Shown here: positions 11,154-23,162 of the stretch, piece by piece | How positions within the stretch are numbered: position 1 is the stretch's first letter | Layout: each line of letters opens with the position of its first letter | Origin: Methylophaga marina | GTDB taxonomy: Bacteria > Pseudomonadota > Gammaproteobacteria > Nitrosococcales > Methylophagaceae | DNA length: 64,000 bases | Direction: 5' to 3' | NCBI RefSeq assembly: GCF_030296755.1 | Contig: NZ_AP027741.1 | Span: 1,861,475 to 1,925,474, forward strand | Translations under genes and position numbers: made by a program | The notes under the pieces: generated by a model | What the model saw: only the letters and a program-made list of their open reading frames with translations | Told to the model about the DNA's origin: nothing | Database searches by the model: none

Positions 11154-13451
11154 GTGGCACAGTCGACACGTGTAAATGACAAGCAGAAACAAGAACTCAA
11201 CTCTGGCGCAGTCGGCTTCCGTCTGCGTGAGGCAGCACTGATTTTGTCAGTCGCATTAGCGGCATACTTACTCTTGTCTTTATGGTCATATCAGCCTACC
11301 GATCCTGGTTGGTCAACGACCGGAACCGATGACATCATTGCCAATAGCGGTGGCATAGTCGGCGCTTGGTTAGCTGATGCTTTGCTCTATGGCTTTGGTT
11401 TTCCCGCCTATCTATCACCATTAATGATTGGTTTCAGTGGCTGGTTATTGTTTAGCTGGGGAAAACGCGCTGATACAGAAGATGCTCTGCATTTCTGGGT
11501 ATTAAAAATGGTCGGCTTATTGATGGCTCTGGCTGCAGCCAGTGGTCTGTCTACTCTTAGTCTGAGCGACTATGCCTCGCTATTGCCTCTCGGCGCTGGT
11601 GGTGTGTTAGGCGAAGTGGTAGGGCATGGTTTTGAGTCGGTATTTGGCGCCTCTGGCACTAGTTTGCTATTGCTGGCGGTCCTACTCACTGGGGTCACGC
11701 TTTTCACCGGACTATCCTGGTTGATGGTGATTGATAAGTTAGGAGCGATGGCCATGATCGTCGCCATTCATGTGGCCCGCTGGGTGCGTGAAATCAAGGA
11801 AGAGTTGGAAGCCAAGCGTACTCGTCAAAAACGGGAAGAGACTTTTCATCAGGAAAAAGAAAAGTTACAGCACAAGGCAAAAGTGCGCATTGAGCCAGTC
11901 TTAGAGAAAAAAGAGCCAAGCAAGCGCGAAGAAAAAGAAAAACAAGTGCCATTGTTTGAAACACCAGATGCGCCAGGTATGCCAGCCTTAGCTTTATTAG
12001 ATATGGCTCAGCCGAGTAAGCAGGCCTATAGCGAAGAAGTCTTGCAAGCCATGTCTCGACAAGTCGAGCTGAAACTAAAAGACTTTGGCGTAGATGTTCA
12101 GGTTGTAGAAGTTCAGCCGGGTCCTGTAGTCACGCGGTTTGAATTGCAACCGGCTCCTGGGATTAAAGTCAGTCGTATCAGTGGCCTTGCTAAAGACTTA
12201 GCAAGAGCGCTATCCATCAGCAGTGTTCGTATCGTTGAAGTCATTCCGGGTAAACCTGTTGTGGGTCTAGAAATCCCTAATGAGAGTCGTGAAATTGTTC
12301 GTCTTCGTGAAATTCTGGCCTGTGATGAATACGAGAATAGCAAATCATTGCTAATGATGGCGCTGGGTAAAGATATTGCTGGCCGTCCAGTGGTCGCTAA
12401 CTTAGAAAAAATGCCTCACTTACTGGTGGCAGGGACGACTGGCTCAGGTAAATCGGTGGCTGTAAATGCGATGATTCTGAGTTTGCTGTACAAGGCAACA
12501 CCAGAAGATGTGCGTATGATCATGGTCGATCCAAAAATGCTGGAGCTGTCGGTTTATGAAGATATTCCACATTTATTAGCGCCAGTTGTAACGGATATGA
12601 AAGAAGCCGCTAATGCTCTGCGTTGGTGTGTTGCTGAGATGGAGCGTCGTTATCCATTAATGGCTGCTTTAGGCGTGCGTAATATCGCTGGTTATAACAA
12701 AAAAGTCAGAGAGGCGATTGAACGCGGTGAGCCAATTAAAGATCCAACAATTGAGGTGGAGCCGGGTGAAGTTGGGCCCACTTTAGAGCCACTCCCTTTT
12801 ATCGTTGTGATTATCGATGAGCTTGCTGACATGATGATGGTGGTCGGTAAACAAGTTGAAGAGCTGATTGCACGTTTGGCGCAAAAAGCACGGGCATCAG
12901 GGATTCATCTTATCTTGGCGACACAACGACCTTCTGTTGACGTTATCACCGGGTTAATTAAAGCCAATATTCCGACACGTATGGCTTTCCAAGTGTCTTC
13001 GCGAATTGATTCTCGAACCATTCTTGATCAAATGGGGGCTGAGCAGCTGCTAGGGCAGGGCGATATGCTCTATTTACCTCCGGGGAGTGGACTGCCTGAA
13101 CGTGTCCATGGTGCATTTGTGGATGACCATGAAGTCCATAATGTTGTTGAGCATTTAAAGAAAAATTCACAGCCTAACTATCTTGAAGAAATTACCCAAG
13201 ATCAGAGCAGTGATGACGGCGATGGTGGTATCGGTGACCCAAGTGATGCAGAGTCAGATCCGCTCTATGATCAGGCTGTGCAAATCGTCGTCGAAAGTCG
13301 CCGGGCATCGGTTTCAGGTATCCAGCGCAGACTGAAAATCGGTTATAACCGGGCTGCACGTATCGTAGAGGCTATGGAAGCAGCTGGCGTTGTTTCTGCC
13401 ATGCAGGGTAATGGTAGCCGTGAAGTTCTGGCACCACCGCCACGCGATTAA
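11154..13451 (+). CDS. ftsK: DNA translocase FtsK
   Basis: Septum-located DNA pump that clears and aligns chromosome ends for dimer resolution at dif during division. The 765-residue protein starts at GTG 11154. It has four N-terminal membrane segments (residues about 25-215), a short charged linker (about 215-270, shorter than the E. coli linker) and the motor domain. The motor carries Walker [15 protein letters not shown], Walker [15 protein letters not shown] and [21 protein letters not shown]. The C-terminal gamma winged helix ([20 protein letters not shown]) reads KOPS sites. lolA and rarA follow as in E. coli. Confidence 0.97.
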   Translation: MAQSTRVNDKQKQELNSGAVGFRLREAALILSVALAAYLLLSLWSYQPTDPGWSTTGTDDIIANSGGIVGAWLADALLYGFGFPAYLSPLMIGFSGWLLFSWGKRADTEDALHFWVLKMVGLLMALAAASGLSTLSLSDYASLLPLGAGGVLGEVVGHGFESVFGASGTSLLLLAVLLTGVTLFTGLSWLMVIDKLGAMAMIVAIHVARWVREIKEELEAKRTRQKREETFHQEKEKLQHKAKVRIEPVLEKKEPSKREEKEKQVPLFETPDAPGMPALALLDMAQPSKQAYSEEVLQAMSRQVELKLKDFGVDVQVVEVQPGPVVTRFELQPAPGIKVSRISGLAKDLARALSISSVRIVEVIPGKPVVGLEIPNESREIVRLREILACDEYENSKSLLMMALGKDIAGRPVVANLEKMPHLLVAGTTGSGKSVAVNAMILSLLYKATPEDVRMIMVDPKMLELSVYEDIPHLLAPVVTDMKEAANALRWCVAEMERRYPLMAALGVRNIAGYNKKVREAIERGEPIKDPTIEVEPGEVGPTLEPLPFIVVIIDELADMMMVVGKQVEELIARLAQKARASGIHLILATQRPSVDVITGLIKANIPTRMAFQVSSRIDSRTILDQMGAEQLLGQGDMLYLPPGSGLPERVHGAFVDDHEVHNVVEHLKKNSQPNYLEEITQDQSSDDGDGGIGDPSDAESDPLYDQAVQIVVESRRASVSGIQRRLKIGYNRAARIVEAMEAAGVVSAMQGNGSREVLAPPPRD

Positions 13452-13515
13452 ATCAGGAACCAGGCTGGTAAACCGGAGTCAGTAGAACATGCAATTTATC
13501 TTTCGGAGTCATTGA

Positions 13516-14148
13516 ATGACCATAAAAAAATTAGCACAAGGCTTTTTGCTATTGTTGCTTCCTATTGTTGCCATGGCAGATATGAGCGGCACGGAAAAGC
13601 TCAATCATTTTGTTAAACAGGTAAATACATTCCAGGCCCACTTTGAACAAACCGTTCTGGATCCTGATGGCAATTTAGTTGAACAGGCCCAAGGTCAGTT
13701 TCAATTGGCAAGACCTGGCAAGTTTCGTTGGGATTACAACGACCCATACCCTCAGCATATCGTGGCTGATGGTATGAATGTTTGGTTTTATGATGTGGAC
13801 TTAGAACAAGTTACCGTGAAGGCGCAAAACGAAGCGTTAGAAGATACGCCTGCAACTTTATTATCGGGACAGGCTTTACCTGAAGATAGCTACAATGTTC
13901 GTAACTTAACATCTAGTGATGGTTTAACCTGGGTAGAGTTAACACCCAAACAGAGCGGCAGTAACTTTCAGTCTGTGATGCTAGCCTTTAATAAAGATGA
14001 ATTACAGCAAATGATCATGCGTGATAGCTTTGATCAAAGAACTCGCTTAATGTTCAGCCAGATCAAAATTAACCCGACATTTAAAAAAGATACGTTTAAA
14101 TTTAGTGCGCCTGAAGGCATAGATATCGTAGGTGAACCGCAGCAGTGA
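13516..14148 (+). CDS. lolA: Outer-membrane lipoprotein carrier protein LolA
   Basis: Periplasmic chaperone that takes lipoproteins from the LolCDE transporter to the outer-membrane receptor LolB. The 210-residue product has a signal peptide ending AMA, then the LolA half-barrel with [37 protein letters not shown] and [13 protein letters not shown]. Its stop overlaps the rarA start (GTGA), so the two are translationally coupled. A second, divergent LolA-like protein belongs to the polyene cluster at 45098. Confidence 0.95.
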   Translation: MTIKKLAQGFLLLLLPIVAMADMSGTEKLNHFVKQVNTFQAHFEQTVLDPDGNLVEQAQGQFQLARPGKFRWDYNDPYPQHIVADGMNVWFYDVDLEQVTVKAQNEALEDTPATLLSGQALPEDSYNVRNLTSSDGLTWVELTPKQSGSNFQSVMLAFNKDELQQMIMRDSFDQRTRLMFSQIKINPTFKKDTFKFSAPEGIDIVGEPQQ

Positions 14149-15473
14149 GTTTGTTTGATCAAGTTGATGACCTGGCTGGACGTCCTTTAGCGGATCGTAT
14201 GCGTCCAAAGACGCTTGACCAGTATATCGGGCAGACACATTTGTTGGGAGCGGGTAAGCCGCTGCGACAAGCTATTGCCTCAGGTCATCCTCATTCCATG
14301 ATTTTCTGGGGCCCACCCGGAACAGGGAAAACCACTTTAGCCAAACTTATTGCCGGTTACTGCGATGCTGAATTTATTACCATTTCAGCTGTATTAGCCG
14401 GGGTGAAAGAAGTAAGAGCTGCTGTTGCACGAGCTCAACAGTTACTGCAGGAACGTGGTCGCAGAACCATGCTGTTTGTGGATGAAGTGCACCGTTTTAA
14501 TAAATCTCAGCAAGATGCATTTTTACCTTATGTTGAAGATGGTACTTTTACCTTTATTGGCGCTACTACAGAAAATCCTTCCTTTGAATTAAATAATGCC
14601 TTGCTCTCACGAGCCAGGGTCTATGTGCTCAAATCCTTAGAGGCTGAAGATTTACGCCAAATCATTGATAGAGCCATGTCAGATGAGGAGTTAGGGTTGG
14701 CCGACAGAGGCATTGAGGTGGGCGAGACTTTGCGAGATCAATTAGCACAAACTGCTGATGGTGATGGCCGCAGAGTGTTAAATCTGCTTGAAATAGCCGT
14801 CGATTTGGCCGATAGCAAAGGTCAGAAAGCCGTCGACGAGCATGATCTTGCTGAAGTGTTATCCGGTACGATTCGACGCTTTGATAAAGGCGGTGAAGCT
14901 TTCTACGATCAAATTTCAGCACTACATAAATCCGTGCGAGGTTCAGCGCCTGATGCTGCACTCTATTGGCTGTGTCGAATGCTGGATGGCGGTTGCGATC
15001 CTGTTTACCTGATGCGAAGAGTGGTGAGAATGGCGGCTGAAGATATCGGTAATGCTGATCCCAGAGGTTTACGTATCGCTCTCGATGCTTGGGAAAGCTT
15101 TGACAAACTCGGTAGTCCGGAAGGCGAACTGGCGATAGCTCAAGCAGTTGTTTATCTAGCCTGTGCCCCCAAAAGTAATGCGGTGTATACCGCCTTTAAA
15201 GCGGCCATGAATGATGCCAAAGCACATGGTTCGGCTGAAGTACCGGTACATCTAAGAAATGCGCCCACCAAATTGATGAAAGAATTAGGGTATGGCAGAG
15301 AATACCGTTATGCTCATGATGAACCCGATGCTTATGCCGTGGGTGAAACCTACTTCCCAGAATCAATGCGCGAACGTGAATACTATCAACCAGTAAATCG
15401 TGGTCTTGAAATAAAAATAGCTGAAAAACTAGACAGGTTAAGAGCCATGGATAAGCAGGCCCGTCAAAAATAA
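14145..15473 (+). CDS. rarA: Replication-associated recombination protein RarA (MgsA)
   Basis: AAA+ ATPase of the clamp-loader family (RarA/MgsA/WRNIP1) that acts at stalled replication forks. The 442-residue protein has Walker [16 protein letters not shown], Walker [17 protein letters not shown], sensor-1 [14 protein letters not shown] and the C-terminal tetramerisation region ([38 protein letters not shown]). It starts at GTG 14145, overlapping lolA by 4 bp, and ends one base before the convergent rsmJ. Confidence 0.96.
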   Translation: MSLFDQVDDLAGRPLADRMRPKTLDQYIGQTHLLGAGKPLRQAIASGHPHSMIFWGPPGTGKTTLAKLIAGYCDAEFITISAVLAGVKEVRAAVARAQQLLQERGRRTMLFVDEVHRFNKSQQDAFLPYVEDGTFTFIGATTENPSFELNNALLSRARVYVLKSLEAEDLRQIIDRAMSDEELGLADRGIEVGETLRDQLAQTADGDGRRVLNLLEIAVDLADSKGQKAVDEHDLAEVLSGTIRRFDKGGEAFYDQISALHKSVRGSAPDAALYWLCRMLDGGCDPVYLMRRVVRMAAEDIGNADPRGLRIALDAWESFDKLGSPEGELAIAQAVVYLACAPKSNAVYTAFKAAMNDAKAHGSAEVPVHLRNAPTKLMKELGYGREYRYAHDEPDAYAVGETYFPESMREREYYQPVNRGLEIKIAEKLDRLRAMDKQARQK

Positions 15474-15474
15474 T

Positions 15475-16203
15475 CTAGCTGTTAACGTAAAGGTCATAGC
15501 GAGTATTTTTACTCTGAATACTGGCACTTGGCTTCTGATTACCAACAAACTCAGCACCTTTGGGACGTTTCACTACGACTCGTCGTAGAGCTACGTGTCT
15601 GGCCACAGTGAGTAATTCTGCACTATGTGTATCCGGTCCAATTAGTTGGTGTAGTGCCTGCATCTCTTTTTTAACTAATGCCGATTTATCCCGACTGGGA
15701 TACATAGGATCCATATAAATGACATCCGGCTGCTCCTGCACTGACGATAAAAAATCAATAGCATTGGCATAATGAATGGTCATTCGTTGTGTAATAACTT
15801 TTACTTCGGGATCCATTTCCTGCTGTTGTAAGGCATCTTCGATGAGCAAACTTATCACCTGGCTTTGCTCAAGCATAGTGACCGTGCTGCCTAGGGAAGC
15901 TAGGACAAAAGCATCTCTGGCAAAGCCTGCGGTAGCATCAATAATGCTTGGGATATGGCCTTGTTTCATGCCAACAGCTTTGGCTAGTGGCTGACCTTTA
16001 CCACCACCAAATTTACGCCGGTGATCATACTTGCCTGACGTGAAATCGATAAAAACAGGATTACCGATATTAGGCATCTGAAGACTCAAACGGTGCTCTT
16101 CAACTAATAATTGTACTAGTGACTTATCAAGAGTCTTGATTGGAACGGAGAGTCTTTTTTCGAGGGACTGTGCTCGTGGCAGTGACTGTGAGTTTACTGC
16201 CAC
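15475..16203 (-). CDS. rsmJ: 16S rRNA (guanine1516-N2)-methyltransferase
   Basis: S-adenosylmethionine enzyme that methylates G1516 of 16S rRNA. Family signatures are FIDFTSGKYDHRRKFGGGKGQPLAKAVG, the SAM-binding IDATAGFARDAFVLASLG, YMDPMYPSRDKSALVKKEM and RVVVKRP. The open frame runs far upstream through the antisense of the propeller gene, but homology-like sequence starts only around VAVNSQSLPRAQ. I therefore place the start at GTG 16203, giving 242 residues (E. coli RsmJ is about 250). TTG 16227 is an alternative; neither has a good ribosome site. The chosen start codon lies in a hairpin (16173-16206). Confidence 0.88.
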   Translation of the reverse strand: MAVNSQSLPRAQSLEKRLSVPIKTLDKSLVQLLVEEHRLSLQMPNIGNPVFIDFTSGKYDHRRKFGGGKGQPLAKAVGMKQGHIPSIIDATAGFARDAFVLASLGSTVTMLEQSQVISLLIEDALQQQEMDPEVKVITQRMTIHYANAIDFLSSVQEQPDVIYMDPMYPSRDKSALVKKEMQALHQLIGPDTHSAELLTVARHVALRRVVVKRPKGAEFVGNQKPSASIQSKNTRYDLYVNS

Positions 16204-16206
16204 GAG
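16173..16206 (-). promoter_or_regulatory. 11-bp hairpin covering the rsmJ start codon
   Basis: Perfect inverted repeat ctcgtggcagt / actgccacgag with a 12-base loop, lying across the proposed GTG start of rsmJ and 13 bp after the propeller gene's stop codon. It has no T run. It could hold back translation of rsmJ, protect the upstream mRNA end, or be an accident of coding sequence. Confidence 0.45.
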
Positions 16207-16219
16207 ACTATCTAATGCG

Positions 16220-17203
16220 TTATTCAACGGTCGTAATAAATTGTCCAAAGGAGCGAGGGCCTTTGCCTGTTTTGATTGAATTGATAACTTTTTCTGTTTT
16301 AGTGTCAATGACAGAAACGGTGTTATCACCCCAGTTGACAGCATAAAGCTGTGAACCATCGGCACTAATATCAATGCCTTCAGGTGTGTCTTCAATGTCG
16401 ATTGTGTTGCTGACGTCAAAAGAGGTCGTGTCAACGACAGAGATGGTGGCCTCATCTTGGTTAATAACGTAGAGTTTTTTATTATCTTTGCTGACAACAG
16501 CGCAGTATGGCCAGTCACCGACTTGAATTGTCTCAATAACTTTTGCTGTGTTGGTATCGATGGCTGTGACATTGCTACTTTTGACATTCACACTATAAAC
16601 GCGTGAGCCATCTGGTGAAATCGCCAGCCCGAATGGTGATTCTCCAACCTCAATTGTATGCGTCACTTGATCATTGCTCAGGTCAATAAATGACACTGTG
16701 TTATCGTCACGATTGGAAACGTAAAGACGCTGGTTTTCTTCATCAATAACCAGGCCGGCAGGGGATTTGCCTACTGCAATCGTATCTATCAACTCGCCAG
16801 AATCAGGATTAATGATACGAATATTATTTTCATACCAGTCTGCTACATAAACGCGTGTACCACTTTTAGAGGCGGTTACACCGACTGGCCCAGGTCCGAC
16901 TTTGATTTGACGTATTTCCGTTAATGACTTTAGGTCAAGCACTGAAATCGTTTGTCCATCGGGATTGGTAACAAAAGCCATATCATGGTGCGGGCTCACA
17001 CTGATGCCGGCAGGGTGCTCACCTACTGCAATCGTTTTGATAACGGTCTGAGTACTTAAATCTATGACGCTGACATTACTGGAGAGCTGATTAGTGATGA
17101 GAGCATATTCAGCCTTATCATCAGCACAGGCAGATAAAGTGAAAACGGCTGTAAGAAAAAAGGCGACTCTAAGAGCCGCCTTTTGAATATTTTTGAAACA
17201 CAT
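16220..17203 (-). CDS. YVTN-family beta-propeller lipoprotein
   Basis: A 327-residue exported protein with a lipoprotein-like signal (FFLTAVFTLSAC, Cys as lipid anchor). It is followed by about seven propeller blades, each repeating a pattern like VSVIDLSTQTVIKTIAVGEHPAGISVSP (YNCE/YVTN repeats). Proteins of this family often accompany PQQ-dependent alcohol oxidation genes in methylotrophs, which fits the MxaD-like gene 7 bp upstream. Its enzymatic role, if any, is unknown. A strong intrinsic terminator sits inside its signal-peptide codons, so expression through from the upstream gene should be limited. No clear ribosome site precedes ATG 17203. Confidence 0.85.
   Translation of the reverse strand: MCFKNIQKAALRVAFFLTAVFTLSACADDKAEYALITNQLSSNVSVIDLSTQTVIKTIAVGEHPAGISVSPHHDMAFVTNPDGQTISVLDLKSLTEIRQIKVGPGPVGVTASKSGTRVYVADWYENNIRIINPDSGELIDTIAVGKSPAGLVIDEENQRLYVSNRDDNTVSFIDLSNDQVTHTIEVGESPFGLAISPDGSRVYSVNVKSSNVTAIDTNTAKVIETIQVGDWPYCAVVSKDNKKLYVINQDEATISVVDTTSFDVSNTIDIEDTPEGIDISADGSQLYAVNWGDNTVSVIDTKTEKVINSIKTGKGPRSFGQFITTVE
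17156..17184 (-). terminator. Intrinsic terminator inside the start of the propeller gene
   Basis: On the minus strand AAAAGGCG-G-CTC-TTA-GAG-T-CGCC is followed by TTTTTT. This forms a 12-bp stem with one G-U pair and a three-base loop, then a U6 tract. It lies 19 bases into the propeller reading frame and 26 bases beyond the stop of the MxaD-like gene, so it looks like that gene's terminator built into the next coding region. Confidence 0.75.
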
Positions 17204-17210
17204 GATGGAA

Positions 17211-17774
17211 TTATTTTTCCAGCATTGTTTTCAGGTTGTTCAGACCAGATGTGTAAACACCTTTAATAGCGTTAACCGCATCTTCATCACTTTGGCCTTC
17301 TGGAACAGGTGGGTTATCCATGAAAGAACGGTAAAACTTACCTTTCCATGTGACTTCTGAACCACCATCTTTTGCTTTAACTGATAACCAAGATTTGTAG
17401 TTGTTTACTGGTAGTGTGTAGTAAGGTGTATCTTTACTATTGTATGTAATTGTTTTGATAACGCTCATATCTTCGATCTTGTAGATCATCATCATTTTTT
17501 CGTTATCAAGTTTTTGCAACTCTTCAGTGATGGTTGGGTGACCTTCACCTTTTAAAGTCAGCTTACGTTGCTTATCACTTAACATTTCAACGCTCGCAAC
17601 AGCTGGATGCCACTTGTCAATTGCTGTGAAATCACCCAGAACAGCCCAAACTTTTTCAGGAGAGGCATTAATAAGTACCGTTTCTTTAACTGACTGTCGT
17701 GTTGGACCATGAGCGCTGGCTACCATTGGTAACAGTGCAACTGCTATGGCAAAAAACTGCAATAATTTTTTCAT
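17211..17774 (-). CDS. MxaD-like periplasmic SRPBCC protein
   Basis: A 187-residue exported protein: signal peptide MKKLLQFFAIAVALLPMVASA, then an SRPBCC (Bet v1/polyketide-cyclase) fold with ETVLINASPEKVWAVLGDFTAIDKWHPAV. It resembles MxaD, the periplasmic protein of methanol-oxidation clusters reported to help electron transfer between methanol dehydrogenase and its cytochrome. Here it is paired with the YVTN propeller gene and lies about 18 kb from xoxF, so any link to methanol oxidation is by family only. A ribosome site (GGAG) lies before the ATG. Confidence 0.8.
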   Translation of the reverse strand: MKKLLQFFAIAVALLPMVASAHGPTRQSVKETVLINASPEKVWAVLGDFTAIDKWHPAVASVEMLSDKQRKLTLKGEGHPTITEELQKLDNEKMMMIYKIEDMSVIKTITYNSKDTPYYTLPVNNYKSWLSVKAKDGGSEVTWKGKFYRSFMDNPPVPEGQSDEDAVNAIKGVYTSGLNNLKTMLEK

Positions 17775-17990
17775 TATTTCTATCTCCGTTTTTTAATAAA
17801 TCCGACAGTGACGTTAACAAAGCCATCCTGAACACAGTCTGAACAAATGTCATCGAACACATATCACCATAAGTTGGACTGCACACTCTAGCGGAAGTAT
17901 CTAATATTTTCCACATGGATATTTGACTTAGTCATACATATTAATGAAAATTAACCCCCTTTATGTCTAACTCAACAAGCGGAGAAGCCT

Positions 17991-18794
17991 GTGCCACTGA
18001 TAAAAATCAGGGACTTGCACTTTTATCGTGGTGATCGAACCATCTTTGATGGCGTGAATATCGATATCGAACGCGGTAAAGTGACTGCGATTATGGGCCC
18101 GAGTGGTACCGGCAAGACAACGTTACTTAAGCTGATTGGTGGCCAACTTCGACCAGATAAAGGCACGATAGAAGTCGATGGTCAGAATGTTCACAAGTTG
18201 TCACATTCTGAACTCTACGAACTCCGAAAACGAATGGGAATGCTGTTTCAAAGCGGTGCGCTACTAACAGATATCAATGTATTTGATAATGTCGCTTTCC
18301 CACTCCGTGAGCACACCAACCTGCCAGAGTCCATGATTCGCGATCTTGTTCTGATGAAGTTGCAAGCTGTAGGGCTTCGTAATGCACGTCATCTTTCGCC
18401 TAATGAATTATCAGGCGGTATGGCAAGACGCGTTGCCCTTGCTCGTGCAATCGCTCTCGAGCCGATGATGATTATGTATGACGAACCTTTTACCGGTCAG
18501 GACCCTATCTCAATGGGGACGCTGGTGAATTTGATTCATCGTATGAATGACGCTATGAAGTTGACGAGTATTGTCGTCTCTCACGATGTAGCCGAAACGG
18601 CTGAAATTGCTGATTACATCTATCTTATGTCGGCAGGCAAAATTATCGAACATGGTTCACCGGCACAACTGGAACACTCAGGTTCAGAATGGGTTAAGCA
18701 GTTTATGCAGGGCTTACCAGATGGGCCCGTACCCTTCCATTACGGCGGCCCGGACTTTGCTGAGGACTTACTCAACCCTGAGGACAATGCATGA
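17991..18794 (+). CDS. mlaF: Phospholipid transport ATPase MlaF
   Basis: ABC ATPase of the Mla complex (MlaFEDB in the inner membrane, MlaC in the periplasm) that moves phospholipids between the membranes and keeps the outer leaflet asymmetric. The 267-residue protein shows Walker [18 protein letters not shown], signature [15 protein letters not shown] and Walker [14 protein letters not shown]. It starts at GTG 17991 with GGAG upstream and overlaps mlaE by 4 bp. It is the first gene of the mlaFEDCB-ibaG-murA-hisGDC run. Confidence 0.97.
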   Translation: MPLIKIRDLHFYRGDRTIFDGVNIDIERGKVTAIMGPSGTGKTTLLKLIGGQLRPDKGTIEVDGQNVHKLSHSELYELRKRMGMLFQSGALLTDINVFDNVAFPLREHTNLPESMIRDLVLMKLQAVGLRNARHLSPNELSGGMARRVALARAIALEPMMIMYDEPFTGQDPISMGTLVNLIHRMNDAMKLTSIVVSHDVAETAEIADYIYLMSAGKIIEHGSPAQLEHSGSEWVKQFMQGLPDGPVPFHYGGPDFAEDLLNPEDNA

Positions 18795-19570
18795 TAAATT
18801 ATATTCGAGGCCTTGGTCGTTGGGGACTGGGTCTGTTCGAGCGGCTGGGACGTGCCCACATTTTATTGGCTTCAATGATCGCTGGCATTCCTGGTTTGTT
18901 CTTGCGGTTTTCCCTTGTTATCCAGCAACTGTTTTCGATTGGCGTACTCTCTGTCATGCTCATCGTCATTTCTGGCTTGTTTGTTGGTATGGTTTTGGGG
19001 CTGCAAGGGTATAATACGCTTGTTGATTTCGGTGCCGAAGAGTCACTCGGTGTCATGGTTTCTCTGTCTCTAGTGCGTGAACTCGGTCCTGTGGTGACAG
19101 CATTACTTTTTGCCGGACGTGCAGGCTCAGCCTTGACTGCAGAAATAGGCTTAATGAAAAGTACAGAACAGTTATCAGGCATGGAAATGATGGCTGTTGA
19201 TCCTGTGAAACGAATTATTGCTCCCCGTTTTTTTGCCGGGGTCATTTCAATGCCTTTACTGGCTGCCATCTTCAGTGCCGTCGGTGTACTAGGTGGTTTT
19301 CTGGTTGGGCATGGTCTGTTAGGCGTTGATGACGGCGCTTTTTGGTCACAGATGCAGGCAAAAACAGATTTATACGAAGATATTTTTAATGGCGTTATCA
19401 AAAGTATTGTTTTTGGTTTCGTTGTGACATGGATTGCCTTATTTGAAGGGTATGATGCTATGCCCACATCAGAAGGTGTGGGGAGAGCGACAACTCGTAC
19501 AGTAGTACATTCAGCCTTTGCCATTTTGGGGCTGGACTTTGTACTGACTGCGTTGATGTTTGGAGATTAG
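18791..19570 (+). CDS. mlaE: Phospholipid transport permease MlaE
   Basis: Inner-membrane permease subunit of the Mla phospholipid transporter, 259 residues with about five hydrophobic segments. Family-typical stretches include [51 protein letters not shown] and [29 protein letters not shown] overlap with mlaF. Confidence 0.97.
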   Translation: MINYIRGLGRWGLGLFERLGRAHILLASMIAGIPGLFLRFSLVIQQLFSIGVLSVMLIVISGLFVGMVLGLQGYNTLVDFGAEESLGVMVSLSLVRELGPVVTALLFAGRAGSALTAEIGLMKSTEQLSGMEMMAVDPVKRIIAPRFFAGVISMPLLAAIFSAVGVLGGFLVGHGLLGVDDGAFWSQMQAKTDLYEDIFNGVIKSIVFGFVVTWIALFEGYDAMPTSEGVGRATTRTVVHSAFAILGLDFVLTALMFGD

Positions 19571-19575
19571 AGAGA

Positions 19576-20040
19576 ATGATGCAGAGTAAAAGTACTGAAA
19601 TTACTGTTGGAATGTTTGTCGCGGCGGGTATTGCAGCATTGTTTATGTTGGCAATGAAAGTCAGCAATTTGGGAGATTTAACAGAAGAAAGTGGGTATGA
19701 ACTCATCGCTGAGTTTGAAAATATTGGTGGTTTGAAAGTGCGTTCCCCTGTCACTATGGCGGGAGTCAGAGTGGGGCGTGTGACCAACATTACGCTTGAC
19801 CCACAAACGTTTGATGCCAAAGTGACGCTCAATATGTATCCACAGTTTGATAATATTCCACTTGATACCTCTGCCAGTATCTATACGTCTGGACTATTAG
19901 GTGAGCAGTATATTGGTCTCGTTGCTGGTGCTGAAGATGAATCTTTAAAAAATGGTGATGTCATAACCCTGACTCAACCGGCACTTGTGTTAGAACAGGT
20001 TATCGGCCAATTTTTGTACAGTAAAGCTGAAGGCGAATAA
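19576..20040 (+). CDS. mlaD: Phospholipid-binding protein MlaD
   Basis: MCE-domain protein anchored in the inner membrane by one N-terminal helix (TVGMFVAAGIAALFMLAMKV). It forms the hexameric ring that passes lipids between MlaFE and MlaC. The MCE core is visible as IAEFENIGGLKVRSPVTMAGVRVGRV and SASIYTSGLLGEQYIGLVAG. At 154 residues it is of ordinary length for gammaproteobacterial MlaD. Confidence 0.96.
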   Translation: MMQSKSTEITVGMFVAAGIAALFMLAMKVSNLGDLTEESGYELIAEFENIGGLKVRSPVTMAGVRVGRVTNITLDPQTFDAKVTLNMYPQFDNIPLDTSASIYTSGLLGEQYIGLVAGAEDESLKNGDVITLTQPALVLEQVIGQFLYSKAEGE

Positions 20041-20676
20041 ATGAACATTTACAGAATCATGAGCAAATCACTGTTATCTCTGATCACGTGTTTTTTCTTG
20101 GCGACAAGTTTGCTTGTTTCAGCGGAGAATATGTCTGAACCTCAAACGCTAGTAAAAAATGCATCTGATAAAATGCTCAAAGCGTTAGAAGATAACCAAG
20201 CTGAGCTTGAGAAAAGTCCTGAGAAAATCTATTCATTGGTTGAGGATATTCTCATGCCATATTTTGACTTTGAAAAAATGTCTAAATTAGCTCTAGGAAA
20301 AAACTGGCGTCAACTGGATAAAGAACAACGCGTTCAATTTGTTGAAGAGTTTCGCCTGCTATTGATTAGAACTTACTCGACAGCCATGCTTGAATATACA
20401 AACGAAGAGATTCGTTTATTACCTTTCCGTGATGATGTATCCAGGAAACGTGTTACTGTTCCTATGGAAGTCATTCAGCCTGCCGGTCCATCCATTCCAA
20501 TGGCGCTATCACTTTTTCAAAATGATAGTAGTGAGTGGAAAGTTTACGATGTGAAGATTGATGGCATCAGTTTAGTGACCAATTATCGTTCGAGCTTTGC
20601 TACAGAGATTCGTAACAAAGGCGTTGACAGCCTTATCAGCGATTTAGCTGAACGTAATGCAAAATTGAAATCATGA
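20041..20676 (+). CDS. mlaC: Periplasmic phospholipid carrier MlaC
   Basis: Soluble periplasmic lipid shuttle of the Mla system, 211 residues. A signal peptide (LLSLITCFFLATSLLVSA) precedes the MlaC/Ttg2D fold with ILMPYFDFEKMSKLALGKNWR, FRLLLIRTYSTAMLEYTNE and VYDVKIDGISLVTNYRSSF. It starts directly after the mlaD stop codon and overlaps mlaB by 4 bp. Confidence 0.96.
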   Translation: MNIYRIMSKSLLSLITCFFLATSLLVSAENMSEPQTLVKNASDKMLKALEDNQAELEKSPEKIYSLVEDILMPYFDFEKMSKLALGKNWRQLDKEQRVQFVEEFRLLLIRTYSTAMLEYTNEEIRLLPFRDDVSRKRVTVPMEVIQPAGPSIPMALSLFQNDSSEWKVYDVKIDGISLVTNYRSSFATEIRNKGVDSLISDLAERNAKLKS

Positions 20677-20978
20677 GTAAACCGTTCGCTATCAAATATG
20701 ATGATGCCAGCAAGGCTTTCATGGTCTCTGGTCCAGTCACACTGGACTCAGCAAAAGAAGCCTTAATAAAAACAAAAGGTGTTTTTGATTCGGTGTCAGA
20801 TATCGAAGTTGACTTGCAGGGAGTCACCGAGTCAGACAGTGCAGGATTGGCCCTTCTTCTTGATTGGATGAGAGCCGCGAAAAATGCCAACAAGCCCATC
20901 ACATTTAAGCACTTGCCTGAACAGATGGACGCGATTGCCAAGGCCTCAGGCCTGGATGAATTGTTGCCCCTAAAATAA
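20673..20978 (+). CDS. mlaB: STAS-domain protein MlaB
   Basis: Small cytoplasmic STAS-domain subunit (101 residues) that binds MlaF and stabilises the transporter. The typical STAS core is seen in VSGPVTLDSAKEAL, IEVDLQGVTESDSAGLALLLDWMR and ITFKHLPEQMDAIAKASGL. The start overlaps mlaC by 4 bp (ATGA). Confidence 0.95.
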   Translation: MSKPFAIKYDDASKAFMVSGPVTLDSAKEALIKTKGVFDSVSDIEVDLQGVTESDSAGLALLLDWMRAAKNANKPITFKHLPEQMDAIAKASGLDELLPLK

Positions 20979-20996
20979 AGTTGAAAGTTATAACTC

Positions 20997-23154
<2,158 letters not shown>

Positions 23155-23162
<8 letters not shown>

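Noticed and set aside
16204..16587. N-terminal extension of rsmJ by 128 residues
   Set aside because: It is antisense to the propeller gene and does not look like the RsmJ family, which starts near the proposed GTG.
18799..19524. 241-residue minus-strand open frame opposite mlaE
   Set aside because: Exact antisense of mlaE with low-complexity Pro/Ser/Lys composition typical of shadow frames.
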